A stretch of 64,000 nt of DNA from Bacillota bacterium (GTDB lineage Bacteria; Bacillota; Clostridia; Acetivibrionales; DSM-1351), in the NCBI GenBank assembly GCA_023393115.1, contig JAEWMS010000005.1:12656-76655 (forward strand). The letters are read 5' to 3'. Position numbers and translations under genes: made by a program. The stretch's first letter is position 1; every line of letters begins with the position of its first letter. Under the pieces are notes generated by a model. It did not search any database, had not been told where the DNA came from, and saw nothing but the letters and a program-made list of their open reading frames with translations. Below, piece after piece: positions 45,129 through 53,824 of this stretch.

Positions 45129-46283
45129 ATGGGAAAGAAAAGAGTAGCTGTGATATTCGGTGGACAATCCTCTGAACATGAGGTGTCAAGAGTTTCGGCC
45201 CAATCGGTAATTGAGAATATAAATCGAGAAAAATACGATATTGTTATGATGGGTATTACAAAGGAAGGTCAATGGCTTACATATGAAGGCCCTACCAATA
45301 AAATCGGCAGCGGAGAATGGGAGAAGCTGGCGTTAGCTGCCGCCCAGGAAAGAAAACAAAATACTCAGCTTACGACTACCGGGAGCAATCAGACAAGTAC
45401 ACAACCGGAGGAGTTGGCTGTAAGCAATACGGCAAGAGGTGTATTCGGTGAGAGCTCAAAGGAACCTATAGATGTAATATTCCCGGTGCTGCATGGATGT
45501 AACGGAGAGGACGGTACTATTCAGGGTTTGTTTGAGCTGGCAGGTATACCCTATGTTGGCTGCGGGGTTCTGGGCTCGGCTGTAGGTATGGATAAGGCCT
45601 ATACCAAGATAATATTTGAAAAGGAAGGTCTGCCCCAGGGAGATTATCTTGTATTCAATAGAAAACAGATAAACTTCAGGATAGACGAAGTAATAGAAGA
45701 AATTGAGGGCAGACTTACATATCCCTGCTTCGTTAAACCATCAAATGCAGGTTCTTCAGTAGGGGTTAACAAAGCATCAAACAGGGAACAATTGAAAAGG
45801 GCTCTTGAGATTGCAGCAAAGAATGACAGAAGGATTCTGGTTGAGGAATTCATTAACGGAAGAGAAATAGAATGTGCAGTCCTTGGAAACGACAATCCCA
45901 TAGCTTCAACAGTAGGAGAGGTTGTTCCATGTAATGAATTTTATGATTATGAGGCAAAATATCAAGTAGGTGATGATTCAAGAGTAATAATACCGGCTGA
46001 AAATCTTTCGGCCGAAACTGTGCAAAAGATAAGGGAGTATGCAGTCAGAGCATTCAAATGCCTTGATTGTGCCGGACTCTCAAGAGTGGATTTCTTTGTA
46101 CATAAGGATACAGGGGAAATATATATTAACGAAATTAATACACTTCCCGGTTTTACACAGATCAGTATGTACCCCAAATTGTGGGCTGCAAGCGGGATAC
46201 CTTATTCTGAACTGATTGACAGGCTAATTGAACTGGCATATGAAAGATTCGATGACTGTAAGAGGGAGTATACTAATTCCTGA
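45129..46283 (+). CDS. ddl: D-alanine--D-alanine ligase
   Basis: ATP-grasp ligase making D-Ala-D-Ala for peptidoglycan stems. From ATG 45129 it is 384 residues. Motifs: FGGQSSEHEVS near the N-terminus, HGCNGEDGTIQG, KPSNAGSSVGV, FYDYEAKY and NEINTLPGFT. The Tyr-containing FYDYEAKY favours D-Ala over the D-Lac-forming Van-type ligases. A low-complexity Gln/Thr-rich insertion sits near residues 75-100. The frame stays open upstream through the leader repeat, but those residues are not protein-like and GGAGG lies 5 nt before ATG 45129. Confidence 0.95.
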   Translation: MGKKRVAVIFGGQSSEHEVSRVSAQSVIENINREKYDIVMMGITKEGQWLTYEGPTNKIGSGEWEKLALAAAQERKQNTQLTTTGSNQTSTQPEELAVSNTARGVFGESSKEPIDVIFPVLHGCNGEDGTIQGLFELAGIPYVGCGVLGSAVGMDKAYTKIIFEKEGLPQGDYLVFNRKQINFRIDEVIEEIEGRLTYPCFVKPSNAGSSVGVNKASNREQLKRALEIAAKNDRRILVEEFINGREIECAVLGNDNPIASTVGEVVPCNEFYDYEAKYQVGDDSRVIIPAENLSAETVQKIREYAVRAFKCLDCAGLSRVDFFVHKDTGEIYINEINTLPGFTQISMYPKLWAASGIPYSELIDRLIELAYERFDDCKREYTNS

Positions 46284-46332
46284 TTTTTGCTTAACAACTA
46301 AATACCTTTTTCATTAAAATTGCTCCTTCTAG

Positions 46333-46361
46333 TTGAAAAAATTGTGTTATATGTATATTAT
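46333..46361 (+). promoter_or_regulatory. Sigma-A promoter for the DUF1934-argS operon
   Basis: TTGAAA (46333-46338), 17-nt spacer, TATTAT (46356-46361). No T-box is seen between it and the first gene. Confidence 0.7.
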
Positions 46362-46437
46362 AACGTATAGGTTAAGAAGAAACTAAAAGTAGTGTATTTG
46401 AATCAAAGGTACCAGATGAAATTGAGGAGGAGACTTG

Positions 46438-46905
46438 ATGAGTAAGGATGTGATAATAAATGTAAAGGGTATTCAGACTGATCCGGAAAACGATCAGAAT
46501 ACTCTTGAACTTATCACAGAAGGAAAATATTATCAAAAGGGCAATAATTACTATATAACCTATAAGGAAAGTGAAGTAACAGGAATGGTGGGAACCACCA
46601 CAACATTAAAGGTCTGTGACGGAGTTGTCACATTGATGAGATTTGGAAAGGTAAATTCGCAGTTTGTTTTCCAAAAGGGACAAAAACATGTCTCGTCCTA
46701 TGAAACCGAGTATGGGGTTTTTACTATAGGTGTATACGCTAATAATGTTGACGTAAATATAGATGATTCAGGCGGAGAAATTCGTGTAGGCTATCAGATC
46801 GAGATAGACAATCATAACACCGGAAGAAATGATTTTTATATGCAAATTAGAGAGGTAGGAGCTGTAAATGAAAAACATAACAGAGGAAATACGCCAGCAA
46901 ATTAA
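46438..46905 (+). CDS. DUF1934 (YwiB-like) beta-barrel protein
   Basis: 155-residue cytoplasmic protein of the DUF1934 family, predicted calycin-like beta barrel, with no known function. It starts DVIINVKGIQT and is rich in alternating beta strands. As in B. subtilis (ywiB-argS), it immediately precedes argS; here the genes overlap by 38 nt, so translation is coupled. ATG 46438 follows GAGGAGG (46424-46430) by 7 nt; a TTG one codon earlier is less likely. Confidence 0.85.
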   Translation: MSKDVIINVKGIQTDPENDQNTLELITEGKYYQKGNNYYITYKESEVTGMVGTTTTLKVCDGVVTLMRFGKVNSQFVFQKGQKHVSSYETEYGVFTIGVYANNVDVNIDDSGGEIRVGYQIEIDNHNTGRNDFYMQIREVGAVNEKHNRGNTPAN

Positions 46906-48562
46906 AGGGGCAGTGTTGGGTTCAGTTAACAAAGCCATAGAAGCCGGAGAACTGCCTCAACTAGAAATCACCGATATAGCTATTGAAATACCAAGAGAAA
47001 AGGGACACGGTGACTTTTCAACTAATATTGCCATGCAGATAACAAAGGTAGCAAAGAAAGCACCCCGTCAGATTGCTGAAACTATTATTAAGAATATTGA
47101 TTTAAGTAATACCTATATTGTCGAGGTGACTTGCGCAGGTCCGGGATTCATTAACTTTACTCTGGACACAAAGTACCTTTATGACGCTGTCAGAATAATA
47201 AAGGAAGAAAAGGAACAGTACGGACGCATTAACATTGGTAACGGCAAAAAAGTAATGGTAGAGTTTGTAAGCGCCAATCCCACCGGGCCTTTGCATATGG
47301 GAAATGCCCGCGGAGGAGCCCTTGGGGACTGTATAGCAAGCGTCCTTGATGCGGCCGGCTACGATGTTACCAGAGAGTTTTATGTAAATGACGCAGGTAA
47401 CCAGATTGAAAAATTCGGAGTATCTCTTGAAGCTAGATATATTCAGCTTATAAAAGGTGAAGATGCCATCGAGTTTCCTGAGGACGGCTATCACGGGGAG
47501 GATATTATCGAGCACATGAAGGACTTTATTGCTGCAAACGGTGATAAATATATTGATGTGCCTTCTGAAGAAAGAAAAAAGGTTTTTGTTGACTTTGCCC
47601 TTCCAAGAAATATCCAAAGAATCAGGGAAGGTCTCGAAAGCTATGGAATCCATTTTGACGTGTGGTTTTTAGAGTCGACTCTTCATAATAGCGGAGAGGT
47701 AATGGAAACCATTGAGCTCCTTAAAAAGAATGATTGTACTGTTGAAAAGGAGGGTGCTCTATGGTTGAAAGGTTCAGTTATAGGTAGTGACAAGGATGAA
47801 GTGCTTATCAGGAATAACGGTATCCCAACCTATTTTGCGGCAGATATTGCCTACCATCGAAACAAGTTTGAAACCAGAGGTTTTGAATGGGTAATCAATC
47901 TTTGGGGTGCAGACCACCATGGACATGTTGCCAGGATGAAAGCAGCCATGGCGGCCATTGGAATTAATTCTGACAAGCTTGACGTGGTGCTGTTCCAGCT
48001 GGTTCGTCTGTATAGAAACGGTGAAATAGCGAGAATGTCCAAGAGAACAGGTAAATCAATTTCGTTGATGGATTTGGTGGAGGAAGTTGGCAGAGACGGA
48101 GTAAGGTTCTTCTTCAATACTAAGGCATCGGGCAGCCATCTTGACTTCGATCTTGACCTTGCTGTCAAGCAGTCAAATGAAAATCCTGTGTTCTATGTGC
48201 AGTATGCCCATGCCAGGATATGCAGCATGCTAAAGCTCTTGGAGAGCGAGGGAACCATTATACCAGAGGTAAATACTGCAAAGCTTGAACTCCTCGACAA
48301 GCAGGAGGAACTTGAACTTATAAAGAAGCTTTCTGAATATCCTGACGAAGTAAGAATATCTGCTGAAACACTTGAGCCAAGCAGACTTACAAGATACGTG
48401 CAGGAAGTAGCTGCCTCCTTCCACAGCTTCTACAACGCATGCCGGGTAAGGGGCGAGGAAGAGGAGCTGATGAAGGCGAGACTCATACTTGTTGATTGCA
48501 CAAGAATAGTTATAAGAAATGTGCTTGATTTGCTGAGCATCAGCGCGCCTGAGAGGATGTAA
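46868..48562 (+). CDS. argS: Arginyl-tRNA synthetase
   Basis: Class I aminoacyl-tRNA synthetase, 564 residues. The N-terminal Add-1 tRNA-binding domain is followed by the HIGH-like site HMGN (from residue 143) in SANPTGPLHMGNARGGALGD and the KMSKS-like RMSKRTGKS (from residue 389). The C-terminal helical anticodon-binding domain ends the protein. Start ATG 46868 lies inside the end of the DUF1934 gene, with GTAGGAG upstream. Confidence 0.97.
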   Translation: MKNITEEIRQQIKGAVLGSVNKAIEAGELPQLEITDIAIEIPREKGHGDFSTNIAMQITKVAKKAPRQIAETIIKNIDLSNTYIVEVTCAGPGFINFTLDTKYLYDAVRIIKEEKEQYGRINIGNGKKVMVEFVSANPTGPLHMGNARGGALGDCIASVLDAAGYDVTREFYVNDAGNQIEKFGVSLEARYIQLIKGEDAIEFPEDGYHGEDIIEHMKDFIAANGDKYIDVPSEERKKVFVDFALPRNIQRIREGLESYGIHFDVWFLESTLHNSGEVMETIELLKKNDCTVEKEGALWLKGSVIGSDKDEVLIRNNGIPTYFAADIAYHRNKFETRGFEWVINLWGADHHGHVARMKAAMAAIGINSDKLDVVLFQLVRLYRNGEIARMSKRTGKSISLMDLVEEVGRDGVRFFFNTKASGSHLDFDLDLAVKQSNENPVFYVQYAHARICSMLKLLESEGTIIPEVNTAKLELLDKQEELELIKKLSEYPDEVRISAETLEPSRLTRYVQEVAASFHSFYNACRVRGEEEELMKARLILVDCTRIVIRNVLDLLSISAPERM

Positions 48563-48570
48563 CCTTTTTA

Positions 48571-48690
48571 GAGTGAAGGGTGAATAGTGAAAAGCAAAGA
48601 GTAATGCCTTTTTTCGGGCATTACTCTTTTTTAATAGGCTGGCGTTAGCCAGGCATCCACAACTCTTCACCTTTCACCCTTCACTATTCA
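48571..48690. repeat. Inverted heptad arrays flanking the argS/MCP convergent terminator
   Basis: Left array GAGTGAA, GGGTGAA, TAGTGAA and two decayed units (48571-48605); right array in opposite orientation, CTCTTCA, CCTTTCA, CCCTTCA, CTATTCA (48663-48690), ending one base before the stop codon of the minus-strand receptor gene. A terminator hairpin and a small CTGGC/GCCAG hairpin lie between. The layout is close to that at 55464-55570. Confidence 0.8.
48599..48632 (+). terminator. Terminator after argS
   Basis: GAGTAATGCC (48599-48608) pairs with GGCATTACTC (48617-48626) and is followed by six T. Its left arm is partly formed by the last heptad. Confidence 0.92.
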
Positions 48691-50385
48691 TTATATAGTA
48701 AATTTAGACACATAATCCCTCAAAGTCTCGGAAGCAGCTTTAGAACCCTGTGAAATTTTGACAACTTCATTTCCCTTTTCCATAATTTCCGCAGCTTTTA
48801 TAGCTATGTTAGTGGTTCCTTCAGCAGCCTCATTGGTAGATATTGTGATTTCATTAATAGCTTTCATCATATTGCTTATAGAAACCAGAAGCTCTTCGGA
48901 GGTTGAACTGAAATCCAGTACCAATTCATCAATATGGGCAGCATCTTTGCTGTATTGCTCACTGTTTTCAACCTGGTTATTATAATCGTTGATAACAGTT
49001 GCTTCAATAAAGGACAGAATATTCCGAGAGCTTGTAACGAGATGTTCCACCGCACTTAAAACACTCTTTGTAACCCCCTGTATTTCACCGACAGCCTTCT
49101 TGGAGTCTTCGGCAAGTTTTCTGATTTCATCGGCAACCACTGAAAATCCACGGCCTGCTTCTCCCGCACGAGACGCTTCAATAGCTGCGTTCAAGGCCAA
49201 AAGGTTTGTCTGGCTGGTAATCTGCATTATAGCATCTGATAACAGGCTGATTTGCTCAATGGACTTACTTTGCTCAATGGCTCTGGTAAGCTCGGAGTTG
49301 GTTTCTTTATATATATTGTAAGCATAATCCTTCGCTTCTTTTGCCGAATTTTTCAAAGTGAGTGCTCGAGTGCTGATTTCCTGAGCAGCAAAGGAGGTTT
49401 CCTGTGCTTTAGTAGCTATATTTCCCACAGCAGCTTCTATCTCAGCGGAGGTAGCATTCATCTCTTCCATGGTGGCAGCAGTTTGCTGCATTCCTGCAGA
49501 GAGCTGCTCGGTTGTGGCCGATACATCCTCAATGTTTCCACTTAGATCGGAAATCCGACTGTCGGTAAGAGCAGCAGCCTCATTAATTCTTTCGGATTCC
49601 TGCATTACCGTCTTGATAATACCCTGAATTGACTGCTGTAATCTATTGGAAGACTGTGAAATCTGACCCAGCTCCCCTTTGAGCTTTAAGTTTCTTTTAT
49701 CAAGCTTGTGGCTGAAGTCACCTTCAGAGAATTTATTTAATTGGACATTAATTTTTCCTATAGCTTTACTGAAGGAATGTCCTATATAATAGGCAAGAAC
49801 CGCTCCAACAAGGAGTCCAATAATAATTAAAATAGCTATATTAATAAAAATATTTGAAATCTGTTTGTCGACTACCGATTTTTCAACTCCAACAAACCAC
49901 ATTCCAATTACTTCACCGTTAGCGTCCTTAAGTGGAGAATAGAATGTAAATACATTTTTTCCTACAACCTGGGCTTCCCCGTGATAGTCTTTACCCTCCC
50001 TAAGAACAGTATTGATAACCGACTCGGAAGCCTTGGTGCCTATAGCTCTCTTTCCATCTTCTTGAAGTACACTCGTAGCTACTCGGGTATCCCCCATAAA
50101 AATTGTAGCCAGATAACCGCTTTCTTTTTGAATGGTATCAACAAATTCGGTGGAATCATTCATCTTTTCATTTCCTTTATAGAGTGCTCCGTCCTTTACA
50201 CTCCAATCTCCTGGAAATCTTTCATCAAGAAAGGCCAGCGAAAGCTTGGCGTTTTTCTCAATACTATTTTGATAGTTTTCCTTAATTACTCCCGATACAT
50301 TAATAAAGACAATGGAAAATACTAAAAGAGCAAAAAGCATTAAAATAGCTGAAAAGGATAGAACAAGCTTTGCCTTAATCTTCAT
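48691..50385 (-). CDS. Methyl-accepting chemotaxis receptor with Cache-type sensor
   Basis: 564-residue membrane receptor: TM1 (about 8-30), extracellular Cache-like sensor (about 31-177), TM2 (about 179-202), HAMP (about 203-255), then the cytoplasmic signalling coiled coil. The conserved tip, with LLALNAAIEASRAGEAG and DEIRKLAEDS, should contact CheA and CheW. The ligand is unknown. Several Glu/Gln-rich stretches could be methylation sites. Start ATG 50385 follows GAGGAG on the minus strand. It is divergent from the SLH gene at 50738. Its stop is flush with a heptad repeat array. Confidence 0.93.
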   Translation of the reverse strand: MKIKAKLVLSFSAILMLFALLVFSIVFINVSGVIKENYQNSIEKNAKLSLAFLDERFPGDWSVKDGALYKGNEKMNDSTEFVDTIQKESGYLATIFMGDTRVATSVLQEDGKRAIGTKASESVINTVLREGKDYHGEAQVVGKNVFTFYSPLKDANGEVIGMWFVGVEKSVVDKQISNIFINIAILIIIGLLVGAVLAYYIGHSFSKAIGKINVQLNKFSEGDFSHKLDKRNLKLKGELGQISQSSNRLQQSIQGIIKTVMQESERINEAAALTDSRISDLSGNIEDVSATTEQLSAGMQQTAATMEEMNATSAEIEAAVGNIATKAQETSFAAQEISTRALTLKNSAKEAKDYAYNIYKETNSELTRAIEQSKSIEQISLLSDAIMQITSQTNLLALNAAIEASRAGEAGRGFSVVADEIRKLAEDSKKAVGEIQGVTKSVLSAVEHLVTSSRNILSFIEATVINDYNNQVENSEQYSKDAAHIDELVLDFSSTSEELLVSISNMMKAINEITISTNEAAEGTTNIAIKAAEIMEKGNEVVKISQGSKAASETLRDYVSKFTI

Positions 50386-50737
50386 CTAGGTCAACTCCTC
50401 ATTTACATTTTTATTTGGAAATTATTCAACTCAAAATTTTATCAATATAGATAGATACCCTTAATTGGTTACGTAATAACATGATGAAATCAAATAACAT
50501 AAATTAATTTCATAACAATTATGTCGAGTATAATCGAAAAAATTTTGTTATGTCTACTAGATTATCGTCAGGTTCACCAAAATATTAACATGAAGATTTT
50601 AGGAGGGTTGTGCTTATTTCGTGTATTTGCTATTTGTCGGAATCTCACTATTGTAATGAAACTTTAATAAAAAATATCCAAAAAAAGCCGATATAATAAG
50701 ATATACAGAAAATTTGATTAACACAGGGGTCAAATAA
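50386..50737. other. Divergent intergenic region between receptor and SLH gene
   Basis: 352 nt, AT-rich. The plus-strand SLH promoter (50668-50694) is the only clear element. A strong GGAGGG (50602-50607) is followed 2 nt later by a GTG opening a 28-codon frame (to 50696), too close for confident initiation. On the minus strand a weak sigma-28-like pattern may serve the receptor, but I cannot support it. Confidence 0.5.
50668..50694 (+). promoter_or_regulatory. Sigma-28 (SigD-type) promoter motif
   Basis: TAAA (50668-50671), 15-nt spacer, GCCGATAT (50687-50694): an exact match to the B. subtilis SigD consensus. It ends 44 nt before the start of the SLH gene. Confidence 0.65.
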
Positions 50738-53700
50738 ATGAATCTTTTAAAATCTTCGAAAAATAATGTAAATTCCAGGACTATCTCCGGAGTATTAAAA
50801 AAAATAATAGCAATTTCTGTAAGCGTTACAGTTATAACTCAGACAGGCTTAGTTCAGGGGGCAGTTACAAAAGAGCCTACAGTAAATACATACAAATCCA
50901 CCCAAAACGGTCAGGCTGTAATAAATAACCTTAAATATTCAGATATTGCAAAAGCAACTTATGATATGAAGGATGCTGTGTACCAGAATGGTGCACTGGA
51001 TTTGTTAAAGGGGTTTGGAAATACCAAGTTCAATCCCAATGGAACTGTGTCTAAGGAAATGGCATTATATCTGGTATATATGGCAGCAAACAGGGTACAG
51101 GACATAACTGCCCAGGGTCAGGCACTAAATGCTGTAAGAGCTGCAGATCAGAAAAAAAACGGTCTTCAGTCGATTTTATTCGATGGAAGCCTCCAACTGG
51201 CAGCGAATGAGGGACTTATAACCCAGCAAGATCTTACAGATGCCATGAATGCCGACCAAAACAGTCTTGAGGCAGGTGCTTTTAAAAGGAGCTCAGCCGC
51301 GCAAAGGCAGGAATTTGCCACATGGCTTGCAAAAGCTCTGATGCTTCCGCCTGCATATGAAGAGCAGGAGATGTTTAACAACTTTTCCGATTGGAACAGT
51401 ATAATCGCCGAAAACGCACCATATATCGAAGCTATTCTGCAGAATAATATCATGAGCGGTGACGGAAAAGGAAGGTTTAATCCTACCCAGGCAGTTACCA
51501 GGGAGCAGGCGGCACGAATTCTGAAAAATGCTGAGAATGTAATCCTTCCTTTAAAAAATATGGAAAAAAGAACTGCAACCATTGAGGATATCCAGAGCAC
51601 AAAGGATACCTCAAAAGGCTACAGAATTGATTATAAGTACATTGTTTTAAGAAATTCCGATGGACTCCTGGATGAATTGGTAACAGAAACTCGCTATCAG
51701 TCACCCGCCACCACGTCAAATGAACAGACTGGAAAGGTGCAGGCAGAATTTAGTACTGAAATACCAGTATTTAAGAACGGAACCATAACAAACTCCTCGA
51801 GTCTTAAAAAGGGTGACAAGCTTGAATACATCGTTGGAATTGAGGATATGACGGTAAGATATGCCAGAGTGCTTTCCAACAGCGGTGAAATGAGCTATGT
51901 GGCAGCGGCAGTTAACAGTGTAAACAATACAGGCAGAACAATAAATTATACTCCGTTAACCCAGACCGTCAAATACCCTAATGAGGATATTTCAGAACCG
52001 GTTAAGAAAACCGCAAACGGGAATGTGGTATACGAAAACCGTTCCTATTCAAGCAGTATATTGAATGCAGTATCAAAAGCACCTGTGGACATGGCTTCAA
52101 TATTACCTGAGTCGATAGTTATCCTGGGTATTCAGCAGAATATGGTCACCGAAGTAGTTCCCATCAAAGTAAAAAAAGCACGTGAGTGGGGACTTACTTC
52201 GGGTATTGTTGAAGAAAACAATCCTCAGCTGGGTTACCTTACTCTGTATAATTCTGACGGTTCAGGCAGTATTCCATTAGAGCTATCAACCTTAAGAACC
52301 TATAATTATGCCGACCCCAACAGTGTTGAGGTCTTTAAGAATCACCAGCCGGCAGAGCTGGAGGATATTGAATCCGGAGATACAGTATTTGTAAGAATAG
52401 ATGATACCGGGGCCATATCTTCCATCAGCAGTGTTGACAATTACAAGCTGCGCTATGGAAAAGTAGTTTCAACAAAAATAAATTCTATTACCGTTGAAAC
52501 CGATAAGGGGATAATCCAATACAGCACCGATGGTGTCATTGTTATCAAGAGTGGGAAGCTGTCCAAGCTCAGTCAACTGAAGGACGGAGACGGGGTAAAG
52601 CTGCTGATTAATGAAGCTCCTAATCTTACCATTCTCAAGGAGATTACCGTTGAAAGCGGAGACAGGCTGGTTGCCAATGTATATAAGGGGAGTTTCAATA
52701 GGTATGATAGTCTTTCAAAACAGATAAAAATAGATGATCCATGGGTCCTTAGAAATGGCGTTTGGGTTAAGGACGCGAATGAGATATTTATGAAATCTAT
52801 AGAGTTGGGTGAGGACTTTGAGGCATATTATGACGGGACAACTAAGACTGTTAAAGATTTGAATAAATATTTTAAAGGAACTACCGTTTACCTTGTAAGC
52901 CAAAGAGACTACGGAAACAGTGAAAATGCTGTAATGGCCAGCTTTACAGGGGATAAAGAGGTTTCATATAATGACAAGGTATTTACTTCAGGCTCAAACA
53001 AGTTTACACTGCAGCAGGCACAAACCAGCATAACCTACAATAAGGGAACAATTGTGATAAAGGATGGAAGACTTGTGCAGGCAGCAAGTGTTCAGGCAGA
53101 TGATTATACATATGTAATTGCAAACAGGGATGCTGAAAGCGGAGCCCTTGTGGCAGGGGTGGTATCCATAGAAAGAAGGGCTGGAACTGATGGAATTCAG
53201 CTTTACAGAGGAAGAATATCCGGTATTGATGAATATAAGAGTGTGACATTACAGTCCTACTCCAAACTTAATGGAGTAAATTGGGAATATGCAAATACTC
53301 CAATGACCTTTACTCTTGACTCGAATACAAGAATCACAGACACCGACGGTATAGTAGGACAGGGAGATTTCTTCAGCCATAACGGAACCGGAACCTTCAA
53401 GAACAGGACCGTGTATATTCTCAGTGATGGAACGAATGCCGTAGAAATCAGTACGGCACCATACGGAAATACAAATATAACAGGTGTGTTTATCTCAGCT
53501 ACCGGAGCCAACTATGACGATGACGGAAATCTGGTTAGTCAGCCTACGGGTATTGAACTGAGGAATGTCAGATACTACAACACCTCAACAAAACTGTATG
53601 TTAATATGGCAGACAGCAAGTTCAATCTGCTGACAAACTCGATTATCATTAAGAACAACAAAAGGATTAGTCCTTCCGAGCTTAAAAAGGGTGATAAGGT

Positions 53701-53764
53701 CAGAGTACTGAAGAAGGATACTTCTGCAGCAGGCGATGCGTATATCGTAATAGTAGAAGAGTAG
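50738..53764 (+). CDS. Exported SLH-domain protein (1008 residues)
   Basis: Predicted surface protein with an unusual N-terminus: about 25 polar residues before a hydrophobic signal-like segment (about 26-45). SLH domains span about 65-275 with the typical F-N-P-x-x-x-V-S/T-R-E-x-A pattern. The remaining 700 residues are beta-rich, with repeated short modules of the form K-x-G-D-x-V/L-x-Y/F and x-x-G-x-I/V-x-x-V, and no recognised enzyme motif. Start ATG 50738 follows AGGGGT. It is 60 nt before another SLH gene, probably one transcript, under a sigma-28-like promoter. Function is not known. Confidence 0.82.
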   Translation: MNLLKSSKNNVNSRTISGVLKKIIAISVSVTVITQTGLVQGAVTKEPTVNTYKSTQNGQAVINNLKYSDIAKATYDMKDAVYQNGALDLLKGFGNTKFNPNGTVSKEMALYLVYMAANRVQDITAQGQALNAVRAADQKKNGLQSILFDGSLQLAANEGLITQQDLTDAMNADQNSLEAGAFKRSSAAQRQEFATWLAKALMLPPAYEEQEMFNNFSDWNSIIAENAPYIEAILQNNIMSGDGKGRFNPTQAVTREQAARILKNAENVILPLKNMEKRTATIEDIQSTKDTSKGYRIDYKYIVLRNSDGLLDELVTETRYQSPATTSNEQTGKVQAEFSTEIPVFKNGTITNSSSLKKGDKLEYIVGIEDMTVRYARVLSNSGEMSYVAAAVNSVNNTGRTINYTPLTQTVKYPNEDISEPVKKTANGNVVYENRSYSSSILNAVSKAPVDMASILPESIVILGIQQNMVTEVVPIKVKKAREWGLTSGIVEENNPQLGYLTLYNSDGSGSIPLELSTLRTYNYADPNSVEVFKNHQPAELEDIESGDTVFVRIDDTGAISSISSVDNYKLRYGKVVSTKINSITVETDKGIIQYSTDGVIVIKSGKLSKLSQLKDGDGVKLLINEAPNLTILKEITVESGDRLVANVYKGSFNRYDSLSKQIKIDDPWVLRNGVWVKDANEIFMKSIELGEDFEAYYDGTTKTVKDLNKYFKGTTVYLVSQRDYGNSENAVMASFTGDKEVSYNDKVFTSGSNKFTLQQAQTSITYNKGTIVIKDGRLVQAASVQADDYTYVIANRDAESGALVAGVVSIERRAGTDGIQLYRGRISGIDEYKSVTLQSYSKLNGVNWEYANTPMTFTLDSNTRITDTDGIVGQGDFFSHNGTGTFKNRTVYILSDGTNAVEISTAPYGNTNITGVFISATGANYDDDGNLVSQPTGIELRNVRYYNTSTKLYVNMADSKFNLLTNSIIIKNNKRISPSELKKGDKVRVLKKDTSAAGDAYIVIVEE

Positions 53765-53824
53765 ACAAGCAGGGCTATAAATTATAGTAGAATAGACATG
53801 AAAAATTCATTGGGGGTCAGTACA

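Noticed and set aside
50610..50696. 28-codon Cys-containing frame after GGAGGG
   Set aside because: The GTG is only 2 nt from the site, the frame overlaps a promoter, and no family was recognised.
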